Shown here: positions 8,992-16,224 of the stretch, in pieces
Numbering within the stretch: the first letter of the stretch is position 1
How the letters are laid out: every line of letters starts with the position of its first letter
DNA from: a virus
Length of the DNA: 51,987 nt
Virus record (IMG/VR): IMGVR_UViG_3300037070_002091
Location: 1-51,987 of that record
Reading direction: 5' to 3' (one strand)
Notes under the pieces: model-generated
What the model was told of the DNA's origin: nothing
What the model saw: the letters and a program-made list of their open reading frames with translations, nothing else
Databases searched by the model: none
Program-made: the position numbers and the translations under genes

Positions 8992-11601
8992 ATGCGGAAC
9001 CAGGCGCTCTCCTCGGTCCTCCGAAAGTACCGGCAGGAAATCCACGTTTCCGACAACCCGGCGCACAACGCCTCGGTTCGCGACAGCCAGGTCTACGAAT
9101 TGCAGACCGAGCAGGAGCGGCTCTGGAAAAAGCATTCGTGGCCCTTTCTGCGTGTCGAAAGGTACATCGACCTCCAGGCAGGCCAGCGGTTCTACGACAC
9201 GCGCGGCGCCAAGCTCTACGACGGCACCCCGAAGAGCGACCTAGGCATCGAACGCCTCGAGAAGGTCGAACTACGCTGGGGGCCGGGCTGGTACGAGCTG
9301 CGCCCGGACATCGGCCCCGGGGAGTATCAGAGGGTCGATAGCGAGCTAGGCACCCGCGGGTGGCCGTGCGAGGCGTGGCGAGTCTACGAGGACGAGCAGT
9401 TCGAGATCTGGCCCATCCCGTCGGAAAACGCCGATCCGGTCAGCATCGACGGCCGGCTCCGACTGACCGGGATCCGCGACCTCCGCCCCTTCATAGCCGA
9501 CGATGACCGCTGCGACCTCGACGACAACATGGTCATCAAGTTCGCGGCGGCCCGGTACAAGGCGGGCTCCGGCGGGAAGGACGCGCAGATCGTCCTCGAC
9601 GAGGGTAAGGGCCTCGAAACCGACCTGACCGGCAACTTCGTGAAAGCGAAGGTGTTTAGTCTAGGCGGGAGCGAGCTTACGGCGTTCCGCGGGCGGCGCG
9701 GCCCCCAAGGGCCGCTCGGCGGGGGTGCGGGCGTGTCCGCTCCCTCGGGGTCTTCGTCGAGCGGGGGCGGCTCGGGTAGCAGCAGCGCCCCCAGCGTCAC
9801 CAACGTCACGAATATCTACCAGGTCTCCGCCGACAGCGAGGTCATCCGGCCGGAGGACTATACCCTCGGAGCTGATGACCTGAACATCGCACAGGCGTTC
9901 ACGGATGGCATGCTGACCGGCCGCCCGGTCCGCCTCGATGGCAGCTACGCGCTCTCAGGGTCGCTCTCGACCGTCGCCATGACGACCGAGCACCTGACGA
10001 TTCTTGGCTCCGGCCTGATAACCTACACCGCCAACGTGGGCGTCGGGATGTCTTTCCACGCCACCTACCCGGCCGCGGTTGCGGTTTCAGCGGTAACGCA
10101 GACGACGCGCTCGTTCCCGGGTACTGGTACGACGGCCTGCGAATGCACCCAGATCGCCGCGGCGGGCCACGGCTGCACCGTTGGCGACATCATCAAGATC
10201 GTCTCGGACGACCAGATCGTCCCGCAGGCAGCAGTGAACCACCGCCAGGGCGAGTTCTGCTACGTCGCCGATGTAGATGGGAATGACCTCTACGTCGCCG
10301 GCTACCTGCACGACACCTACACGACAACCGTGCGGATCGTTCGGGTGCGGACCGAGGCGAAGCTGGCCATAGAAGGGCTACGTTTCGCCGCGACGCCGGA
10401 TCAAATGAGCTGGTCGCTGACGATGCTCAAGGTGACGGGTTTTGCCTTCCCACGCATCCGGACAAGTTGCGTGTCCGGCTACAGCCAGGGGCTCTATCTG
10501 TCATCCTGTTTCATGGCTGACGTCGATATCGACGGCACCGAAATGCTCAATCGCATCGGGAGCGGGAGCAGCAACGGATATCTGCTCCTCGACAGCACGT
10601 CGGCCTACACGTTGGCCAAAGTTAAGGCGGTCGATGCGCGGCACGCCTACACGACAAGCACCCCAGCCTCGAGCACGAGCGATGAAGCGTACCTCTACGG
10701 TCGCACCTATGGTGCGGAGGTTACTGGAACGGCGCACGGCTGCTCCTCGGCGGCTTTCGACACTCATTCCGAGGCTGTGGACGTCACCTTCCGGGGCATC
10801 TCGACCGGCGGCGCCCGGAACGGCGAGGAGGCTTCCGGCATTGGCGCGCAGCTCCGTGGCACGGGAACCCAGCTCATCGGTGGCCGCGACTTCATGTCCA
10901 CCTACGGGGCCAACGTCCATGTCCAGGTCGAGGGGGACTGTGTCGATAACGAGATCATCGACTGGAACTTCACCGGCCTTGGGGACGGCGTTCGGATAAA
11001 CTTCCCCAGCGCCGCCTTCCCCGCGGTCCGCCCGATAGTGCGTGGCGGGAAATTCCGCTCCAACTTCACGAGATGCGCCGCGCTCTGGCTTTGCTCCGGT
11101 GCGATCATCGAGAACCTATACCTCGCTCCCTACGGCTCCACGGCCAACATGGAAGGCATCTACATCGGCAATGACGTCGAGGTGCTGGTCCGTAACCTGA
11201 CCGTCGATCTCTCGGGTTACAGCGGCTCAACGTTCCGTGTTTTCGGCATCCACGCCGCCGGCAGCACCCTCGTTGTCGATGGTGCCAGGGTCATCGGGGC
11301 GTCCGGCAAGCTCCAGGCCTGGATCACCGGCGGGAGCAATGCGGGGACTTACCGGCGGTCTAGGCTAGTCACTGACGCGGCGCCGAGTAGCGGCGAGATC
11401 ATCAACGGCGGCTCGCTCACCACCCAGCTACTCGGGGCGATGAAGCCGGAGGCTTTCGCGATCGCCAGTCTGCCGTCCGCGGCGGCCGAGGGTGCCGGGA
11501 CGATCGTCTGGACGACCAACGGCTACGCCGGCGCGGCCGGCATGGCGTATTCGAACGGGACAGATTGGAAGCGATTTGATACCGGCGCGACGGTCTCGTA
11601 A
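8992..11601 (+). CDS. Fused head-to-tail adaptor and tailspike (beta-helix) protein
   Basis: An 869-residue product with AGGAGG before the ATG. Residues 1-235 look like a podovirus adaptor or tubular-tail-A protein: an N-terminal helix, QERLWKKHSWPFLRVERYIDLQ, EAWRVYEDEQFEIWPIPS, and the late helix MVIKFAAARYKAGSG. Residues 240-265 form a Gly-Ser linker. From about 285, PEDYTLGADDLNIAQAF (a typical tailspike head-binding start) leads into a long repetitive beta region with TILGSGLI, EIIDWNFTGLGDGVRI, and RNLTVDLSGYSG, consistent with a right-handed beta-helix. No catalytic residues can be assigned. It probably binds the portal ring with one end and surface polysaccharide with the other. The gene ends by overlapping the next start (TAATG). 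Confidence 0.8.
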   Translation: MRNQALSSVLRKYRQEIHVSDNPAHNASVRDSQVYELQTEQERLWKKHSWPFLRVERYIDLQAGQRFYDTRGAKLYDGTPKSDLGIERLEKVELRWGPGWYELRPDIGPGEYQRVDSELGTRGWPCEAWRVYEDEQFEIWPIPSENADPVSIDGRLRLTGIRDLRPFIADDDRCDLDDNMVIKFAAARYKAGSGGKDAQIVLDEGKGLETDLTGNFVKAKVFSLGGSELTAFRGRRGPQGPLGGGAGVSAPSGSSSSGGGSGSSSAPSVTNVTNIYQVSADSEVIRPEDYTLGADDLNIAQAFTDGMLTGRPVRLDGSYALSGSLSTVAMTTEHLTILGSGLITYTANVGVGMSFHATYPAAVAVSAVTQTTRSFPGTGTTACECTQIAAAGHGCTVGDIIKIVSDDQIVPQAAVNHRQGEFCYVADVDGNDLYVAGYLHDTYTTTVRIVRVRTEAKLAIEGLRFAATPDQMSWSLTMLKVTGFAFPRIRTSCVSGYSQGLYLSSCFMADVDIDGTEMLNRIGSGSSNGYLLLDSTSAYTLAKVKAVDARHAYTTSTPASSTSDEAYLYGRTYGAEVTGTAHGCSSAAFDTHSEAVDVTFRGISTGGARNGEEASGIGAQLRGTGTQLIGGRDFMSTYGANVHVQVEGDCVDNEIIDWNFTGLGDGVRINFPSAAFPAVRPIVRGGKFRSNFTRCAALWLCSGAIIENLYLAPYGSTANMEGIYIGNDVEVLVRNLTVDLSGYSGSTFRVFGIHAAGSTLVVDGARVIGASGKLQAWITGGSNAGTYRRSRLVTDAAPSSGEIINGGSLTTQLLGAMKPEAFAIASLPSAAAEGAGTIVWTTNGYAGAAGMAYSNGTDWKRFDTGATVS

Positions 11602-13010
11602 TGGGCACCATCTGGATCAAGGAGTTCAAGGGCGGCCTCGACACCCGGCGGCTCCCCGAGACGACGTCCGGCGGGACGCTGATCCGCTGCTACGATGGCC
11701 ACCTCACGCAAGGCGGCGAGATCGAGCAGCGCGCGATCTTCGAGCTCGTCTGGGCCTCGCCGCAGGGCTCGTCGAAGGGGCTGGCGTCGACGCCCGAGAG
11801 CCTCGTGATCTTCGGCCACGCCTCGGAGCCAGCCGGGCTCCCGGCCAACTTCATCTACCAGCAGCTCGCCCACCCGAGCGGGGAGGCCCTGGTCGCGGTA
11901 CCCGGCTGGGACAACTTCGGTGGCGAGATCGTCGCGGCGGCGCGCTTCGCCGACAACTCGCGCTACCTCTTCGTCGACGGCACGCTCGTCACTGACGGCG
12001 GCGTGCCTGAGGAGCCGACTAGCGTTTTGACCGCCAACTCGAAGATCAACGTCGGCTCGGGAACGTCGGTTGTCTTCTCCAAGATCCGGGATGCGACCGA
12101 CTTCACCGGCACGGGCTATGGCTTCATAGATATGGCCTTCGAGATCGGCGATGACGCCTCGGTTATAGCCATCGCCGAGTACGACACCGAGGTTGCGGTC
12201 TTCTTCCCCCGCAACATCATGATCTGGCATTTCGACACCGATCCGGACAACACGGCGCCGGTCCAGCGTCTCAACGCGGCGGGAACGTTCGGCGCCCGGG
12301 CCGTGGTGCCGTTCAGCGACAGTGACCTGATCTTCTACGACCAGACCGGGCTCCGCTCGCTCCGCGCCCGTGATTCGTCCAGGGCCGCCATGACGGTCGA
12401 CATCGGCAGCGCGATCGACGCGCTCACGGTCGCCGCCTACGCAGCCGCGAGCGACTTGCAGCGCGAGCTCACCGTCGGCGTCGTCGACCCCGCGACCGGG
12501 CGGCTCTGGATGGCGATTGGCGACACGATCTTCATTCTCTCGAGCTATCAGGCGACGAAGGTCACGGCCTGGTCGATCTACCGGCCCGGGTTTAGCGTCG
12601 ATGCTATGGTGGCCTGGAACGACCATATCTACCTGCGATCCGGCGACGATTTCTACGTCTACGGCGGCGAGGGCGAGCCGGCGTACAGCGACACCGTCGA
12701 GACTGAGGTTTGGCTGCCCTATCTCGACGCCAACGTGCCAGCGCAGGCGAAGACGCTGCACGGCGTCGACGTCGCCTGTCGCGGCGTGTGGGAAGTCCGC
12801 GTTGGTTTCGACCCGAGGAACCTCAACGCCTCCGACCTTCTGGGCCGGGTGAACGGGACGACTTACGGGATTCGACCGGTCAGCGTGACCGGGCGTGGGA
12901 CGCACATCGGCCTGCGCTTCCGCGTCCTTGGCCCCGTCAGCGCCACGGAGCCGGCCGTGCTTGCCGCCGCGGCCATCCACCACGACCTCGACGACCAGAC
13001 GGACAGCTGA
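11601..13010 (+). CDS. Packaged-DNA stabilisation / tail nozzle protein (P22 gp10-like)
   Basis: A 469-residue product translationally coupled to the adaptor-tailspike gene. It begins MGTIWIKEFKGGLDTRRLPETTSGG and has repeated blade-like strands (FADNSRYLFVDGTLV, DLIFYDQTGLRSLRA, RLWMAIGDTIFIL, DHIYLRSGDDFYVY) consistent with the beta-propeller of P22 gp10-type tail plug proteins. The family closes the portal channel after packaging and forms the tail tube on which spikes and fibres sit. Order after the adaptor supports this call. Confidence 0.78.
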   Translation: MGTIWIKEFKGGLDTRRLPETTSGGTLIRCYDGHLTQGGEIEQRAIFELVWASPQGSSKGLASTPESLVIFGHASEPAGLPANFIYQQLAHPSGEALVAVPGWDNFGGEIVAAARFADNSRYLFVDGTLVTDGGVPEEPTSVLTANSKINVGSGTSVVFSKIRDATDFTGTGYGFIDMAFEIGDDASVIAIAEYDTEVAVFFPRNIMIWHFDTDPDNTAPVQRLNAAGTFGARAVVPFSDSDLIFYDQTGLRSLRARDSSRAAMTVDIGSAIDALTVAAYAAASDLQRELTVGVVDPATGRLWMAIGDTIFILSSYQATKVTAWSIYRPGFSVDAMVAWNDHIYLRSGDDFYVYGGEGEPAYSDTVETEVWLPYLDANVPAQAKTLHGVDVACRGVWEVRVGFDPRNLNASDLLGRVNGTTYGIRPVSVTGRGTHIGLRFRVLGPVSATEPAVLAAAAIHHDLDDQTDS

Positions 13011-13456
13011 TGTTCGTGCGTCTCTTGATGCCCCACGACCGCGAGGCGGTGCGGGCGCTGGTGCGGGCTGGTATCGAGGAGAGCGCGCCGGACCTGGGCT
13101 TCGACGAAGAGGTGTTCAACCGCACCTTCGACGCCAGTGTCACGACTGGCCACCCGACGTGTTTCGTCGTCGTTGACCCCCCGGCCGGGGTAGTCGGGGT
13201 GCTTTTGTGCGTGATCGAGGGCTTCTACTTCCACGCTGGCCTTTCAACAGCGGTGCATGTAATCTACGTCGCGCCCGCCAAGCGCGGCACTCGGGCTCCC
13301 GCACTCCTGATGCAAGCCTTCCTCGCATGGAGTGAACAAGTGGGCGCCCGGCGAAAGCACCTCGGAATCGGCAACTCCCTCCACCCCGATCGCACCGCTC
13401 GGTTCTTCGAGCGTTTCGGCGCGCGGCGTGTAGGCTATGAGCTCGTGATCGAATGA
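13010..13456 (+). CDS. GNAT-family N-acetyltransferase
   Basis: A 148-residue product starting at the ATG that overlaps the previous stop (TGATG). The GNAT core is visible: an N-terminal strand MFVRLLMPHDREAV, a central beta hairpin around VVGVLLCVIEGF, the acetyl-CoA loop region VIYVAPAKRGTRAPALLMQAFLAW (basic Gly-containing turn then helix), and a last strand-helix FFERFGARRVGYELVI. Its substrate is unknown. Similar single-domain acetyltransferases occur in the tail modules of several podoviruses, where modification of a virion or host protein is suspected but unproven. Confidence 0.8.
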   Translation: MFVRLLMPHDREAVRALVRAGIEESAPDLGFDEEVFNRTFDASVTTGHPTCFVVVDPPAGVVGVLLCVIEGFYFHAGLSTAVHVIYVAPAKRGTRAPALLMQAFLAWSEQVGARRKHLGIGNSLHPDRTARFFERFGARRVGYELVIE

Positions 13457-14064
13457 ACGGTGGAAGCGCCAGCAAGGAAGCGAAGCAGGCTCGACGGGCG
13501 GAGGACGAGCGCCAGTCCGAGATCCGCAGCGGCACGAACAAGACGAACTACATCTTCGACAAGCAGTTCGATCCTGCATTTTTTGCCAAGCAGTCGAAGG
13601 CGTACACCGACTATGCGACGCCGCAGCTGGAAGACCAGTACAAGGACACCGGCGAGGCCCTGACCTACGACCTCGCCCGGCGCGGGCTGACCGACAGCAG
13701 CGTGCGCGGTGAGAAGACGGCGGACCTGACGAAGCTCTACACGCTGTCGAAGCAGGACATCACCGGCAAGGCGCGCGAGTTCAGCACCGATGCGAAGAAC
13801 AGGGTCGAGGACGCCCGCGCCGATGTGATCGGCCAGCTCCAGGCCACCGGCGACGCCAAGGGCGCCGCCTCGTCCGCGCTCGCCCGCGCCGATGCGCTAT
13901 CGAAGCCCCCGGCCTATTCGCCGCTGGAGAATCTCTTCGTCGACTTCACCGACGCCCTCGGCACGCAGGCCGGGCTCGAGCGGGCCTACGCCGCCGGCTC
14001 GCCGATGCGCCCGCGGTACAACCTCGGGCTCTACGACAACAACCGATCGGTGCGGGTGAGCTGA
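13453..14064 (+). CDS. Internal virion (ejection) protein, small
   Basis: A 203-residue product with an ATGA overlap to the GNAT gene. It is highly helical and charged (EAKQARRAEDERQ, SKAYTDYATPQLEDQYKDTGEALTYDLARRGL) with an Ala-rich coiled-coil section (RVEDARADVIGQLQATGDAKG) and a Tyr- and Pro-rich tail. First of four consecutive genes with this character placed between the tail nozzle and the peptidase, the standard site of ejection proteins that enter the cell before the DNA. Specific homology was not recognised. Confidence 0.68.
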   Translation: MNGGSASKEAKQARRAEDERQSEIRSGTNKTNYIFDKQFDPAFFAKQSKAYTDYATPQLEDQYKDTGEALTYDLARRGLTDSSVRGEKTADLTKLYTLSKQDITGKAREFSTDAKNRVEDARADVIGQLQATGDAKGAASSALARADALSKPPAYSPLENLFVDFTDALGTQAGLERAYAAGSPMRPRYNLGLYDNNRSVRVS

Positions 14065-14065
14065 C

Positions 14066-14740
14066 ATGGACCCGATTACCCTAGCCCTCCTCGCGGCCGC
14101 CCTCACGGCGGGCGGCGTCGGGGCCAACTACGTCGGAGCGCAGCGGGCGCAGGACGCGCAGGCTGGCACCATGCGGCGAGAGCGCGCTCGCGAGAGCAAG
14201 CTCGACGCGCAGGCCTTCGACGTCAACAAGCGGACGCAGAGCCGCTACAAAGACTTCGGAGACGACCAGGCAGCACGGGAGCAGGCGCTCACCGCCCTCT
14301 ACCAGGAGCCGGGCGCCAACGCGCCGGAGTTTGGCCCCGCGCCCTCGGACAGCAACATCACCGTGCAGCATGAGGCCGGCGAGAAGGCCAAGGCCAAGGG
14401 GTACACCGACCAGCAGGGCGCAGCGAAGGCCAAGCTCCTGTCTTTCGGTGATCTGACCGGCGACATCAGCCGCGGCCAGAGCCGCGACGCGACGCAGCTG
14501 CATGGGATCGAGGGCTTCCGGCGCGGGTCGCAGGGCGTGCTCCCGGTGGAGCTCGATGCGGCGCAGGGCCAGGGAGCGGGCTGGCGGCTCGGCGGCGACA
14601 TCCTGACTGGCCTGGGGTCCGTCGCGACGATGGGCGCGCTCTCGGGTGCCACGCTGCCCGGCGCGTCGGGCATCTTGTCGAAGCTGGGTCTGGGCGCGAA
14701 GAAGGCCGTTCCTGCGTCGAATCTCCTCGGGCTCTACTGA
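14066..14740 (+). CDS. Internal virion (ejection) protein with N-terminal hydrophobic segment
   Basis: A 224-residue product. Residues 3-25 (PITLALLAAALTAGGVGANYVG) form a hydrophobic helix followed by a long charged helical region (RRERARESKLDAQAFDVNKRTQSRYKDFGDDQAAREQAL). A Gly- and Leu-rich C-terminal stretch (ILTGLGSVATMGALSGATLPG) could be a second membrane-active segment. This fits a protein that inserts in the host envelope during DNA ejection, similar in layout to T7 gp14. It overlaps the next start (TGATG). Inference from context and composition only. Confidence 0.65.
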   Translation: MDPITLALLAAALTAGGVGANYVGAQRAQDAQAGTMRRERARESKLDAQAFDVNKRTQSRYKDFGDDQAAREQALTALYQEPGANAPEFGPAPSDSNITVQHEAGEKAKAKGYTDQQGAAKAKLLSFGDLTGDISRGQSRDATQLHGIEGFRRGSQGVLPVELDAAQGQGAGWRLGGDILTGLGSVATMGALSGATLPGASGILSKLGLGAKKAVPASNLLGLY

Positions 14741-16224
14741 TGGGAACCCGTTTGAACCGCTACTATAACGACCCGAACATCGGTGCGGCGTTCCAAAACC
14801 TGTCGTCGATCTTCGCGCCACAGGCCCCGGCTGACATCCTCGCCTACGCGCAGGCCGCGAAGGTACAGCGCGAGACGCAAGGCCTCGATACGCTATACGG
14901 TCTCGACCCGGCCGCCGATCCGAACGCATATGACCGCGCGGCCATCGCCGCGGGCCGGTACTCGCCGACGCAGAGCTACAAGGCCCTCGGCATGGGCGAC
15001 GCCACCGATCGACGCGGGCAGGATGTCGCGGCCGGGGCCTCGCGCTACGGTTCCGATCGAGGCTACGCGGCGTCGACCGAGAACAACGTGCGCGACAACA
15101 AGACCAACCTCGCCAAGACGGTGTTTGGCAACCTAGGCCAGGGGGACACGCGGCCCGACATTACCGCCGAGTGGGCCGGTGCCCTCGGCGTGCCGACCCT
15201 AGGCGCGACGGCAGGCACTCCGAAGCCCTTGAGCCAGGACGAGGTGGAGGCGCAGCTTCTTACTGACGCGATCGGTAAGGGTATGGTCGGACCGCAGGAC
15301 GCGGCGACCGCGATGAAGAGCGACATCCCGGTTGAGCAGATCGTCAGCGCGGTCAGCGGTCAGCCGGAGATCGTCAACCGTGCTGACGCTGTCGGCCAGA
15401 AGCCCTACGCTACGCCGGGCTCGCTGCCGGCGAAGGTGCTGAAAACCTACACTATTCGCGACGCGGCCGGGAACGTCATCCGCAACGGTTCGGCGGTCTT
15501 CGATCCCGGCTCGGGCACGATGACCGACGAGGCCACCGGCCAGCGGCTTCCCGAAGGAACGACGATCGGTGACATCCAGGACACGCAGGCCGGGATGACG
15601 ACCACGACGAACTCCAACGTCCAGAATCAGGGCTTGGCCTCGGTAGACGCCATCAAGACGATCGACCGGCTTACGTCGCTCATCTCGCTCCACCCTGGAT
15701 CGCAGGGCCTCGCCGGGCAGCTGCGGGGCACGGTGCAGGACGTCATCGCTACAATGGGCGACGTGGGCCAGCAGTTCGGTGGCGAAGTCGAAGCGATGCA
15801 GCGCGCCGTCGCCGCCGACCCGAGTCTGCGGGCGGTGATGGGCGACGACGTCTTTGACCCGAGCATCCCCGCGATCGAGATGCAGGCCAACATCCTCGCG
15901 TGGCAGGTCGCGAAGGTAATGGCTGGTGGCGACCGCGTCTCAAACCAGCAGTTGATCGAGGCCAAGAATCAGGTCGGCGCGAGTGGCATCTTCGCCCCGA
16001 ACACATCGAACACCCCGGCTCGACTGGCTGAACTCCGGCAGCACATGATCGACATGGCCGACACACGTGAAGGCATCCAGGCCAGCCCGATCCAGCGGCA
16101 GATCGACGCGCTGCGCACGCCGCCAGGGACGCCCCCGGCCGCCGCGCCGCTCAACACGCCGACCGCGACCGGCCCGAACGGCGAGAAGCTCAAGCTGGTG
16201 AACGGCCAATGGGTTCCGCAGTAG
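14740..16224 (+). CDS. Internal virion (ejection) protein, mid-size
   Basis: A 494-residue product with mixed helical and coil segments. The N-terminus (LNRYYNDPNIGAAFQNLSSIFAPQAPADILAYAQA) is a common opening for podovirus internal proteins. A central beta-like block (KTYTIRDAAGNVIRNGSAVFDPG) is followed by a helical part (TIDRLTSLISLHPGSQGLAGQLRGTVQDV). It ends KLVNGQWVPQ. It overlaps the start of the large protein downstream by 16 nt. A role in DNA ejection is inferred from its place in the block. Confidence 0.68.
   Translation: MGTRLNRYYNDPNIGAAFQNLSSIFAPQAPADILAYAQAAKVQRETQGLDTLYGLDPAADPNAYDRAAIAAGRYSPTQSYKALGMGDATDRRGQDVAAGASRYGSDRGYAASTENNVRDNKTNLAKTVFGNLGQGDTRPDITAEWAGALGVPTLGATAGTPKPLSQDEVEAQLLTDAIGKGMVGPQDAATAMKSDIPVEQIVSAVSGQPEIVNRADAVGQKPYATPGSLPAKVLKTYTIRDAAGNVIRNGSAVFDPGSGTMTDEATGQRLPEGTTIGDIQDTQAGMTTTTNSNVQNQGLASVDAIKTIDRLTSLISLHPGSQGLAGQLRGTVQDVIATMGDVGQQFGGEVEAMQRAVAADPSLRAVMGDDVFDPSIPAIEMQANILAWQVAKVMAGGDRVSNQQLIEAKNQVGASGIFAPNTSNTPARLAELRQHMIDMADTREGIQASPIQRQIDALRTPPGTPPAAAPLNTPTATGPNGEKLKLVNGQWVPQ

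Noticed and set aside
11523-12983. Minus-strand open frame (486 codons) opposite the tail nozzle gene
   Set aside because: Shadow of the plus-strand gene; composition is unlike a folded protein and no start signal is present.
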